Below, one piece after another: positions 44,463-52,390 of a stretch of 64,000 nucleotides of DNA. Positions within the stretch are counted from its first letter, which is position 1; every line of letters starts with the position of its first letter. The DNA is from Postechiella marina (GTDB taxonomy: Bacteria > Bacteroidota > Bacteroidia > Flavobacteriales > Flavobacteriaceae). The stretch is taken from contig NZ_BAABCA010000003.1 of the NCBI RefSeq assembly GCF_039538365.1, forward strand, positions 1 through 64,000, read 5' to 3'. Made by a program: the position numbers and the translations under genes. The notes beneath the pieces were generated by a model that saw nothing but the letters and a program-made list of their open reading frames with translations, did not search any database and was not told the DNA's origin.

Positions 44463-45461
44463 CTAATAACTCTCAACCAACCTCGGTTTATACTTAGCTG
44501 CAATATCTGCAATAACACGAATATGTTCTGGTGATGTACCACAACAGCCTCCAATAATATTTATTAAATCTCTTTTTAAATATTCTTCTATTTGCTCGCC
44601 CATTTCTTCTGGAGTTTCATCGTATTCTCCAAAAGCATTTGGCAAACCTGCATTGGGATGCGCAGAAATTGCAAAATCTGTTTTATTAGCAATAGCCTCT
44701 AGATGCGGTTGTAATAAATTGGCTCCTAAAGCACAATTAAATCCAACTGATAATAACGGAATGTGCGATACTGAGATTAAAAAAGCCTCCGCAGTTTGTC
44801 CAGACAATGTTCTTCCAGAAGCATCTGTAATAGTTCCGCTTAACATGGTTAGCAATTCTATATTGCGTTCTTCTTTTACTTGTTCAATAGCAAATAATGC
44901 TGCTTTTGCATTTAATGTATCAAAAACGGTTTCAACCAGTAAAATATCTACACCACCATCTACTAAGGCCTCAACTTGTTGTTTATAAGCTATACGTAAC
45001 TCATCGAAAGTAACCGCTCTATAGCCAGGATCGTTTACATCTGGCGACATACTTGCTGTTCGGTTTGTTGGCCCAATAGAACCCGCAACAAAACGAGGTT
45101 TGTGTGGTTCTTTTGCTGTAAACTCATCGGCTACTTCTTTGGCTATTTTAGCCGACTCATAATTTAATTCGTAAACCAAATCTTCCATTTGGTAATCTGC
45201 CATGGCAATTGTAGTTCCAGAAAACGTATTGGTTTCTATAATATCTGCTCCAGCTGCAAAGTATTTACCATGAATAGTTTTTATAGCTTCTGGCTGGGTA
45301 ATAGATAACAAATCGTTATTGCCCTGCAATGGTGTTGGGTAATCTTTAAAGCGCTCCCCTCTAAAATCTTCTTCTGTGAATTTATAAGCTTGTAGCATGG
45401 TACCCATGGCTCCATCTAAAACTAAAATTCGATCTTTTAATGCTTCTTGTATTTTTGACAT
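44463..45461 (-). CDS. Methionine synthase, homocysteine-binding part
   Basis: The 332-residue protein is the zinc-dependent homocysteine S-methyltransferase domain of MetH. It has RILVLDGAMGTMLQ near the start, VGFNCALG (about 240, first zinc Cys) and GGCCGTSPEHI (about 305-315, two more zinc Cys). It corresponds to the first domain of one-chain MetH. The rest is in the 891-residue gene downstream. It is the first gene after the SAM-I riboswitch. Confidence 0.95.
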   Translation of the reverse strand: MSKIQEALKDRILVLDGAMGTMLQAYKFTEEDFRGERFKDYPTPLQGNNDLLSITQPEAIKTIHGKYFAAGADIIETNTFSGTTIAMADYQMEDLVYELNYESAKIAKEVADEFTAKEPHKPRFVAGSIGPTNRTASMSPDVNDPGYRAVTFDELRIAYKQQVEALVDGGVDILLVETVFDTLNAKAALFAIEQVKEERNIELLTMLSGTITDASGRTLSGQTAEAFLISVSHIPLLSVGFNCALGANLLQPHLEAIANKTDFAISAHPNAGLPNAFGEYDETPEEMGEQIEEYLKRDLINIIGGCCGTSPEHIRVIADIAAKYKPRLVESY

Positions 45462-45480
45462 TGTTATCCTTACTTTAATA

Positions 45481-45507
45481 CCTACAAGGCTTTAAGAGCC
45501 TTAAAGC
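45481..45507. repeat. Short palindrome in the met leader
   Basis: cctacaaggct (45481-45491) is followed by an inverted agcctt; the right end has decayed. On the minus strand it reads AAGGCTCTTAAAGCCTT. It lies 20 bases before the ATG of the first met gene. Confidence 0.6.
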
Positions 45508-45556
45508 ATAAACTTATAACAGGTTCCTGTTAAAATCTATTTATTTTTATATTCCC

Positions 45557-45586
45557 AGACCTACCAAGCTTTAAAAGCTAGGCGTC
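45557..45586. repeat. Short palindrome after the SAM riboswitch
   Basis: A 30-base imperfect palindrome, agacctaccaagctt and aaagctaggcgtct, lies between the riboswitch aptamer and the first met gene. No T run follows it on the minus strand, so it is not a standard terminator. Confidence 0.7.
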
Positions 45587-45597
45587 TAATTTATGAT

Positions 45598-45735
45598 GTC
45601 ATCAAGAAAAGTTAAGATTTACTTTTCGTTATCTGCATAATTAGTAAAACTAATTAGTAGAACGTAGCACCTTCTTTAAAGCTAAAGGGTTGCCAAGGTT
45701 TCACTGGGTCTATTCCCTCTACCTTTCTTGATAAC
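45598..45735 (-). promoter_or_regulatory. SAM-I (S-box) riboswitch of the met operon
   Basis: On the minus strand the aptamer begins GTTATCAAGAAAGG (45735 downwards) and contains AGAGGGA, GAAACCTTGGCAACC and AAGGTGCTA, the conserved S-box core strings in correct order. It closes with TTTCTTGATGAC (45609-45598), which pairs with the first 12 bases (one G-U). SAM binding should lower expression of the downstream met genes. The output region is unusual: no clear terminator with a T run follows, but two palindromes lie before the ATG. A -7 element TATTTTTG (45768-45761) lies upstream. Confidence 0.93.
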
Positions 45736-45760
45736 ACTAGTACATTTATGAACTCGACTA

Positions 45761-45768
45761 CAAAAATA
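45761..45768 (-). promoter_or_regulatory. Candidate -7 element of the met operon
   Basis: TATTTTTG on the minus strand fits TAnnTTTG and ends 25 bases before the riboswitch begins. The nearest TTG is 26 bases further, slightly too far. The region up to the cysM stop (45769-45869) has no other feature. Confidence 0.45.
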
Positions 45769-45869
45769 CTAACTATATTTTTGTTTTCCTTATCCAATAA
45801 GGTCTTTTTTGCCCTACAACTTAATATTATTACCTACTACAAAGTCTTAAAAGCCTTGTATAAGATATA

Positions 45870-46760
45870 TTACTCAAATAATGATGACGATAAATACCTA
45901 TCGCCTCGATCGCAAATAATGGCTACAACAACACCACTTTCTAAAGATTCTGCTATTTGTAATGCACAATATACAGAACCACCACTGCTCATTCCAGAAA
46001 AAACACCTTCTTCTTTAGCTAAACGCTGTGTAGCTAATTTAGCATCTGCTTCACTAACATCTATAACTACATCTACCTTAGATCGATCGAAAAATTTTGG
46101 AACATAATCTGGCGACCATTTTCTAATACCCGGTATTCTTGCTCCATCTGCAGGTTGTGCGCCTACAATGGTAATATCTGTGTTTTTTTCTTTTAAAAAA
46201 GTAGAAGTACCCATTATTGTTCCTGTTGTTCCCATTGCCGATACAAAATGAGTAACCTCTCCTTCGGTATCTTTCCAAACCTCTGGACCAGTAGTTTTGT
46301 AATGCGCTTTCCAGTTATCGTCGTTTTCAAACTGATTTAAAAGCGTATAACCTTTTTCGTCTCTTAATTTATAAGCTAAATCTCGCGACCCCTCAATACC
46401 AATATCAGCTGGTGTTAAAATAACCTCTGCACCATAAGCGCGCATGGTTTTTACACGTTCTTCTGTAGAATTCTCTGGCATAATTATTACCATATTCAAT
46501 CCTAATAATTGCGAAATAAATGCTAAAGCAATACCTGTATTACCACTAGTTGCTTCAACCAAAGTACCACCTTTCTTAACATCTCCTCGCTTTAAGGCTT
46601 CGTTAATCATATTAAAAGCAGCACGATCTTTTACACTTCCGCCAGGGTTATTACCTTCAAGTTTTAAAAATAAACGTACATTTTTATTTTTCAAAATACG
46701 CGTTACTTCTATAAGTGGCGTATTTCCTATCTCATCTAAAATTGTTTTACCGTATGCCAT
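45870..46760 (-). CDS. cysM: Cysteine synthase (O-acetylserine sulfhydrylase, CysM/CysK type)
   Basis: The 296-residue protein is a fold type II PLP enzyme. The PLP lysine is in NNPGGSVKDRAAFN (about 44), the phosphate loop in TSGNTGIALAF and the glycine-rich loop in SAMGTTGTIMGTS. It makes cysteine from O-acetylserine and sulfide. Its length (296) is closer to CysM than CysK. Its start overlaps cysE by 14 bases, so the two work as one unit. It accepts the sulfide made by the sulfate operon. Confidence 0.94.
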   Translation of the reverse strand: MAYGKTILDEIGNTPLIEVTRILKNKNVRLFLKLEGNNPGGSVKDRAAFNMINEALKRGDVKKGGTLVEATSGNTGIALAFISQLLGLNMVIIMPENSTEERVKTMRAYGAEVILTPADIGIEGSRDLAYKLRDEKGYTLLNQFENDDNWKAHYKTTGPEVWKDTEGEVTHFVSAMGTTGTIMGTSTFLKEKNTDITIVGAQPADGARIPGIRKWSPDYVPKFFDRSKVDVVIDVSEADAKLATQRLAKEEGVFSGMSSGGSVYCALQIAESLESGVVVAIICDRGDRYLSSSLFE

Positions 46761-47487
46761 TTTTCTTTGGTCTAATTTTTATTTCTGTTTGGTAGGTTAC
46801 TAAGGAATTTTCTGGAACCGACTGCGTAATCCATACATTAGCTCCAATAATACTGTTTTTTCCAATAACAATATCGCCTCCTAAAATAGTAGCGTTGGCA
46901 TAAATACACACATTATCATCAATAGTTGGATGTCGTTTAGTCGATGCTAAACTTTTAGAAACCGAAATACCACCCAAGGTTACACCTTGATATATTTTAA
47001 CATCTTTTCCTATAACAGATGTTTCTCCAATAACAATTCCAGTACCATGATCTATATAAAAAGACTCGCCAATAGTAGCCCCTGGATGAATATCTATACC
47101 CGTAATACCATGAATATACTCGCTCATCATTCTAGGTAATATATAAATATTTAATTTATAAAGAGCATGACTTAGCCTATAAATAGAAATAGCATGAAAC
47201 CCAGGATAGGCCATATAAATTTCCTCTAAGCAATGCGAAGCAGGGTCGTTACTTTCAAAAGCAATAGCGTCTAAATCTAATTGTCTTCTAATATTTGGTA
47301 ATTCTGCCTTAAAAGTACCCCAAAGGCTTGCACCATTTTCAATCTCTAACTTCGATAAAATTTTAAGAAACGTTTTCTCTAAATACTCACCATGAGCCTC
47401 TTCTTGCTCACAATCAAACAAAGAATAAAACAATCTTTTAGTAAACGTTTTAACCGTATCTTTTAAACAAACATTATAACTTTTCAT
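46747..47487 (-). CDS. cysE: Serine O-acetyltransferase
   Basis: The 246-residue protein has an N-terminal helical part (about 1-110) and a C-terminal left-handed beta helix with hexapeptide repeats: GIDIHPGATIGESFYIDHGTGIVIGE (about 127-155), KIYQGVTLGGISV, then ANATILGGDIVIGKNSIIGANVWI. The active-site His is in IDHGTG. It makes O-acetylserine. It is coupled to cysM by overlap. The upstream gap to the next gene contains a palindrome and repeat copy 5, with no riboswitch that I can recognise. Confidence 0.95.
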   Translation of the reverse strand: MKSYNVCLKDTVKTFTKRLFYSLFDCEQEEAHGEYLEKTFLKILSKLEIENGASLWGTFKAELPNIRRQLDLDAIAFESNDPASHCLEEIYMAYPGFHAISIYRLSHALYKLNIYILPRMMSEYIHGITGIDIHPGATIGESFYIDHGTGIVIGETSVIGKDVKIYQGVTLGGISVSKSLASTKRHPTIDDNVCIYANATILGGDIVIGKNSIIGANVWITQSVPENSLVTYQTEIKIRPKKNGIR

Positions 47488-47629
47488 GCGTATTTATATA
47501 TTATTTTCAGTTGTCTTAAGTCATGCCTATACATTACTTAAAACAATTCTAGCTGTTTTTACAATACCTTTTTTAGCTCATAAAAATATAACTTATCCAT
47601 CTAATTACCACTTTTATTAAACACTAAAT

Positions 47630-47653
47630 CCTACAAGATTAAAAACCTTGCAG
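47630..47653. repeat. Short palindrome upstream of cysE
   Basis: cctacaagat and ccttgcagg form an imperfect palindrome of 24 bases, closely related to the one inside repeat copy 4. Confidence 0.7.
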
Positions 47654-47683
47654 GATTATATTATATTTAATTATATCGCTTTT

Positions 47684-47763
47684 GGCATTCCCTTTCAGGT
47701 CGGGCTTTCCGCTATATCTTTTTTGAGAAAAACAAAAAAGGATGCCGCATCAATCCCTAATGC
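47684..47763 (+). repeat. Dispersed repeat family A, copy 5
   Basis: The outer arms are gcatt (47684-47688) and aatgc (47759-47763). The core is nearly identical to copies 4 and 6. It lies just downstream of the FNR gene stop codon, in the 328-base gap (47488-47815) between that gene and cysE, which otherwise holds only the palindrome at 47630 and AT-rich sequence. Confidence 0.9.
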
Positions 47764-47815
47764 ATTACCTGCCAAAGCCCTTTTAAACCGCTAAGTAAAA
47801 GAGCCATTTAAAACT

Positions 47816-48871
47816 TTACTTAATAGCTTGTACAACTGCCTTAGGCGCTTCTTTTCTAGACCCGTCAAAACCATCAACACCAGAAACGGTTGTATATTTT
47901 AAAACGAATTTTTTACCTGGGTTAATAATTTTATATGCCGCTTGACACATAATTGTAGCTTCGTGAAATCCACAAAGAATTAATTTTAATTTTCCAGGAT
48001 AAAAGTTACCATCTCCAATAGCAAATATTCCAGGAACATTTGTTTGATAATCTAAAGCATTATTAACTTTTATAGCATTTTTTTCAATCTCTAATCCCCA
48101 ATTAGCAATTGGCCCTAATTTTGGAGATAAGCCAAATAAAGGAATAAAGTGATCGGTTTCTAAAGTAAACGGTTCTTCATCTTTCTTAGTAATTTCAATC
48201 GCTTCAACTTTACCATCACCTATAATATTTGTTATTTCAGCTGGCGTAATTAAGTTAATTTTCCCTGCTCTTTTTAACTCACCTACTTTTTCTACAGAAT
48301 CTAAATGTCCTCTAAACTCATTACGTCGGTGTACAAGTGTTACACTTTTTGCTACATCTGCCAAAAAGATACTCCAATCTAAAGCAGAATCTCCTCCACC
48401 AGCAATTACCACATTTTTATCGCGGTACATTTCTGGCTCTTTAATCATATACTCTACACCTTTATCTTCATAATTAACAAGGTTTTCAAGCTGTGGTTTT
48501 CTTGGTTCAAAACTACCTAAACCACTAGCAATAGCCACTACTGGCGCTTGGTGTTGTGTCCCTTTGTTTGTTGTTACAATAAATGTTCCGTCTTCTTGTT
48601 TTTCAACAGTTTCTGCACGCTCACCTAATGTAAAGCCTGGCTCAAACTGCTTACCTTGCTCAAGCAAGTTTTTTGTTAAATCTCCAGCCAAAATCTCTGG
48701 AAAACCAGGAATATCATAAATTGGCTTTTTTGGGTATAACTCCGAACATTGTCCACCAGGTTGTGGCAACGCATCAATTAAATGACATTTAAGTTTTAAT
48801 AATCCAGCTTCGAATACTGTGAACAATCCTGTTGGCCCCGCGCCAATTATTATTATATCTGTTTTAATCAT
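47816..48871 (-). CDS. Ferredoxin-NADP reductase, thioredoxin reductase-like type
   Basis: The 351-residue flavoprotein has an N-terminal FAD motif IIIGAGPTGLFTVFEAG, an NADP motif NVVIAGGGDSALDWS (about 162-176) and a C-terminal FAD motif GIFAIGDGNFYPGKLKLI. The thioredoxin-reductase CxxC pair is absent (LIDALPQPGGQCSELYP has a lone Cys), which fits the FNR type. It is the last gene of the sulfate/siroheme run and probably supplies electrons, through a ferredoxin encoded elsewhere, to sulfite reductase. Confidence 0.88.
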   Translation of the reverse strand: MIKTDIIIIGAGPTGLFTVFEAGLLKLKCHLIDALPQPGGQCSELYPKKPIYDIPGFPEILAGDLTKNLLEQGKQFEPGFTLGERAETVEKQEDGTFIVTTNKGTQHQAPVVAIASGLGSFEPRKPQLENLVNYEDKGVEYMIKEPEMYRDKNVVIAGGGDSALDWSIFLADVAKSVTLVHRRNEFRGHLDSVEKVGELKRAGKINLITPAEITNIIGDGKVEAIEITKKDEEPFTLETDHFIPLFGLSPKLGPIANWGLEIEKNAIKVNNALDYQTNVPGIFAIGDGNFYPGKLKLILCGFHEATIMCQAAYKIINPGKKFVLKYTTVSGVDGFDGSRKEAPKAVVQAIK

Positions 48872-48899
48872 TATTAATATGCTTTAATATTGTATTACT

Positions 48900-49475
48900 C
48901 TATTTTTCAATTAATCCTTTGGTAAATTCGTTTAGTTTTTCAACTTTTTCTTCAAAATCACCTTTTATTGTTTTTCTGTAAACATTTAAATTTTTAACTA
49001 AATCGTCCACATTTTCTGGAATAACATCTTCAAAAAACTGACGCAAACGTTTTGCTGTTGTTGGAGATTTTCCGTTAGTCGAAATTGCCACTTTAACATT
49101 ACCTTTTGTAACAATACCACCCATATAAAAATCGCAATACGGCGGATTATCGGCAACATTTACTAAAATACTTTGTTTACGACAATGTTTATAAACCTTT
49201 ACATTTACTCTAGGCACATCTGTTGTTGCTACAACGATGTGTTTTCCCTTTAAATATTTCTTTTTATATTTTTTCTCAATAAGAGTAACATTTCCCTTTT
49301 TAGCTAAATTCTTGGTTGCTTTGCGAAACATTGGAGAAACCATGGTTACACAAGCATCTGGACTAGATTTTAAAAGAAACGTTAACTTCTCTTCTGCTAC
49401 ATTACCACCTCCAACAATAAGCACATTTAAGTTTTTTACTTTTAGAAAAATTGGGTACAAATTATTTCTTTCCAT
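48900..49475 (-). CDS. Precorrin-2 dehydrogenase/sirohydrochlorin ferrochelatase (CysG-B type)
   Basis: The 191-residue protein has the NAD-binding motif VLIVGGGNVAEEKLTFLL, then NVADNPPYCDFYMGGIVTKGNVKVAISTNGKSPTTAKRLRQ, which is the family signature. It makes sirohydrochlorin from precorrin-2 and inserts iron to yield siroheme, the cofactor of sulfite reductase. It is separate from the methylase here, where enterobacteria have one CysG. Only 4 bases separate it from the upstream cobA gene. Confidence 0.93.
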   Translation of the reverse strand: MERNNLYPIFLKVKNLNVLIVGGGNVAEEKLTFLLKSSPDACVTMVSPMFRKATKNLAKKGNVTLIEKKYKKKYLKGKHIVVATTDVPRVNVKVYKHCRKQSILVNVADNPPYCDFYMGGIVTKGNVKVAISTNGKSPTTAKRLRQFFEDVIPENVDDLVKNLNVYRKTIKGDFEEKVEKLNEFTKGLIEK

Positions 49476-49479
49476 AAAA

Positions 49480-50241
49480 CTAACCTCTTGCTACTTCTTT
49501 ACATATAGTACTTAAAACCGCTCTTTCTTTCACTACATCTCCAATAATTATTATTGCAGGATTAGCTAATTGCTTTTCTGCAACAATTTGCTCTATGGTA
49601 CCAATGGTACCAATGCCAACATTTTCGTTGTCTCTTGTGCCATTTTGAATGATAGCCACAGACATGTCTTGCTTATTTTCGGCCGAAAAAATCTTTACAA
49701 TTTCTCCTAGCTTACTCATTCCCATTAAAATAACAACCGTAGCTGTAGATTTTGCTGCTAAAGAAACATCGCCAGACAATTGATGTTTTTTTGTTGTTCC
49801 TGTAATAACCCAAAAGCTCTCTGAAGCACCTCGTTTTGTTACAGGAATACCTTGATAAGCTGGCACAGCCATAGACGATGAAATACCCGGAACCATATAA
49901 GTTTCTAAACCAAACTCACGCACATAATCAATCTCTTCTGCTCCGCGCCCAAAAATAAAAGGATCTCCTCCTTTTAACCTCACCACATGTCCTTTCTCTT
50001 TGGCTTTTGCAACAATAAGGTCGTTTATTTGTTCTTGTTGAAACGCATAACATCCCTTGCGTTTGCCTACAAAAATAAGTTCTGCATCATCAGAAGCATA
50101 TTTAAGCAAAGCCTCGTTAATAAGTGCATCGTACAGAATAACATTTGCAGACTCTATAGCCTTAATTGCTTTAAGGGTAATTAAATCTTCGTCTCCTGGA
50201 CCCGCTCCTACAACGGTTAATTTTGGAATGATTATGCTCAT
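49480..50241 (-). CDS. cobA: Uroporphyrinogen-III C-methyltransferase
   Basis: The 253-residue protein has KLTVVGAGPGDEDLITLKAIKAI at its start, VRLKGGDPFIFGRGAEE (SAM site) and the VPGISSSMAVPAYQGIPVTKR segment, all hallmarks of SUMT. It makes precorrin-2 from uroporphyrinogen III, and the next gene completes siroheme. It starts 7 bases after the sulfite reductase stop. The presence of both siroheme genes within the sulfate operon ties their expression to sulfite reductase. Confidence 0.95.
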   Translation of the reverse strand: MSIIIPKLTVVGAGPGDEDLITLKAIKAIESANVILYDALINEALLKYASDDAELIFVGKRKGCYAFQQEQINDLIVAKAKEKGHVVRLKGGDPFIFGRGAEEIDYVREFGLETYMVPGISSSMAVPAYQGIPVTKRGASESFWVITGTTKKHQLSGDVSLAAKSTATVVILMGMSKLGEIVKIFSAENKQDMSVAIIQNGTRDNENVGIGTIGTIEQIVAEKQLANPAIIIIGDVVKERAVLSTICKEVARG

Positions 50242-50248
50242 GCTTTCT

Positions 50249-52348
50249 TTAATTCGCTTGTGCTTTAGCTTGTTCTGCTTCTCTAAAAGCTCTTACAGCT
50301 GCTAAAAACTTATCTGCACTAGAAATATAGTTTAATGCAAAATCTTTAGTTGGTGCATTTTTATTAATTTGATAAATTAAATCTGAAAAAGAAGCTCCTA
50401 ACTCAATCTTTCCGCTTTCAACAAAAAACTCATCAAATTGCTTAATAATTCCTGCATGAGTATTTGTCTTTTTATTTTCAGCTAACAATAATGCTTTCGC
50501 CGAATTTACTAAAGATTGATACGCTAAATATATAGCGCCAGAGTAAACCTCGTTTTCAAAAGATGCCTTAGCATCATCAATTTTTTCTTCACTTTCAAAG
50601 AACAATGTAGCAATTAAATCAATAACAACACCTGCACATTCTCCTATTCCTATCTCTTTTACGTATTTCTCATTTTCTCCCCAATCAATAAAATCTTCTT
50701 GAGTTAAATTAGTAATATCTTGCAAATCGTTCAAAATATTATAGAAATACTTTTCTCCTTTTTCTTGATAATAATCGGCAAACTCTTTTCCGTTAGCATT
50801 CGCTTCAAAATCGTTTAAAATTCTACGTAACGCTTCAGGCCCTCTTCTACTTGGTACTTTTACAACCTTATCTGCAAAAGTTGCATTACCATCGCCTTTA
50901 TTTCCTCCTCCTAATAAAACTTGTAGCGCAGGCGCTACTAATTTTTCTGGTGTACGTACTGTCATCCCTTGGAAACCAATATTTGCCATATTGTGTTGCC
51001 CGCAAGCATTCATACAACCACTAATTTTAATAACCAAATCTTGGTTTTTTAAATATTGTGGGTATTCTGCTTTAAGCATGCGCTCTAACTCTACTGCAAT
51101 ACCTGTACTACTTGCTATACCTAAGTTACAAGTATCTGTTCCTGGACATGCTGTAATATCTACTGCCTTATTATAACCCGCCTCTACAAAACCTAATTTT
51201 TCAAGTTCTTGATAGAAATACGGTACTAAATCTTCCTTTACAAAAGGAATAACAATATTTTGACGTAATGTTAAACGTACTTCACCAGCTGCAAATTCAT
51301 CAACTAAATTAGCTAATAAACGTGCTTTATCTGTGTAAAAATCTCCTAATAAAACTTTAACTCCAATAGCAACAAAACCTTCCTGTTTTTGAGGAATAAG
51401 ATTTGTTGACTTCCATAAATTGAAAGCTTCTTGATCTTTAATTTCAACCTGCGGCGCTTTAACTGAAACAGCTTTTGAAGCCACATAAGCATCAGCATCA
51501 ATAGCTACCGTTTTAAACTCAATAGCTTTTTGCTCTTCAGCTATTAATTCTTTAAAAGCCTCTAAACCAATATCTTTTACTAAGAATTTCATTCTCGCTT
51601 TGGCTCTACTTTTACGCTCACCATAACGATCAAAAACTCTCAAGACACCTTCCATTAAAGGAATAATTTTATCAGTTTCAATAAAATCGTAAAGTACATC
51701 GGCATGACGAGGTTGAGAACCTAATCCGCCAGCAACCATCACTTTAAATCCGCGAACACCATCTTTTTCTTTAGCGATATATCCTATATCATGTAAATAC
51801 GATAATCCAGTATCTTCATCAGTTGAAGAGAAAGACACTTTAAATTTACGTCCCATTTCTTGACAAATTGGGTTACGCAAAAAGAATTTATATAAGGCAT
51901 CAGCGTAAGGCGACACATCAAAAGGTTCTTTAACATCGATACCTGCAGTTTCGGAAGCTGTTACGTTTCTTACTACATTTCCACACGCTTCACGAACGGT
52001 AACCTCATCTTTTTCTAACTCAGCCCAAAGTTCTGGAGTTCTGTTTAAATCGACGTAGTGAATTTGAATATCTTGACGCGTTGTGATGTGCAAACGACCA
52101 CGAGAATACTCGTCTGACACTGCTGCAATTCTACGTAATTGATTACTTTTTAGCTTTCCGTAAGGTACCTTAATACGAATCATTTGGACACCTTCTTGAC
52201 GCTGTCCGTAAACACCACGTGCTAAACGAAGACTTCTAAATTTTTCTTCATCAATTTTACCATTATGAAATAGCTCTATTTTTTTAGCTAATTCTATAAT
52301 GTCCTTTTGTACAATTGGATTCTCTATTTCTGTTTCAAAACTTTGCAT
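50249..52348 (-). CDS. Sulfite (nitrite/sulfite) reductase with C-terminal HEPN domain
   Basis: The 699-residue protein has two NiR/SiR half repeats. The siroheme-[4Fe-4S] ligands are in ACPGTDTCNLG and SGCMNACGQH (C-x5-C ... C-x3-C, about 400-450). HITTRQDIQIHYVDL and LRQNIVIPFV are the siroheme-binding repeats. The C-terminal 140 residues (about 560-695) are extra, all helical, and match the HEPN domain, with SGAIYLAYQSLVNSAKALLL. It reduces sulfite to sulfide. The placement after cysN/cysD/cysH supports sulfite rather than nitrite as the substrate. Confidence 0.92.
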   Translation of the reverse strand: MQSFETEIENPIVQKDIIELAKKIELFHNGKIDEEKFRSLRLARGVYGQRQEGVQMIRIKVPYGKLKSNQLRRIAAVSDEYSRGRLHITTRQDIQIHYVDLNRTPELWAELEKDEVTVREACGNVVRNVTASETAGIDVKEPFDVSPYADALYKFFLRNPICQEMGRKFKVSFSSTDEDTGLSYLHDIGYIAKEKDGVRGFKVMVAGGLGSQPRHADVLYDFIETDKIIPLMEGVLRVFDRYGERKSRAKARMKFLVKDIGLEAFKELIAEEQKAIEFKTVAIDADAYVASKAVSVKAPQVEIKDQEAFNLWKSTNLIPQKQEGFVAIGVKVLLGDFYTDKARLLANLVDEFAAGEVRLTLRQNIVIPFVKEDLVPYFYQELEKLGFVEAGYNKAVDITACPGTDTCNLGIASSTGIAVELERMLKAEYPQYLKNQDLVIKISGCMNACGQHNMANIGFQGMTVRTPEKLVAPALQVLLGGGNKGDGNATFADKVVKVPSRRGPEALRRILNDFEANANGKEFADYYQEKGEKYFYNILNDLQDITNLTQEDFIDWGENEKYVKEIGIGECAGVVIDLIATLFFESEEKIDDAKASFENEVYSGAIYLAYQSLVNSAKALLLAENKKTNTHAGIIKQFDEFFVESGKIELGASFSDLIYQINKNAPTKDFALNYISSADKFLAAVRAFREAEQAKAQAN

Positions 52349-52390
52349 GCTATACCTGACTTTTTCTGTTAGAAAAATATTTTTTTGTTT

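Noticed and set aside
45748..46107. Plus-strand open frame across the met promoter and the end of cysM
   Set aside because: Most of it is antisense to cysM, whose motifs are clear, and the first part lies over the promoter of the met operon.
47488..47815. Second SAM riboswitch upstream of cysE
   Set aside because: The conserved core strings of S-box RNA are missing; the structure there is explained by repeat copy 5 and a short palindrome.
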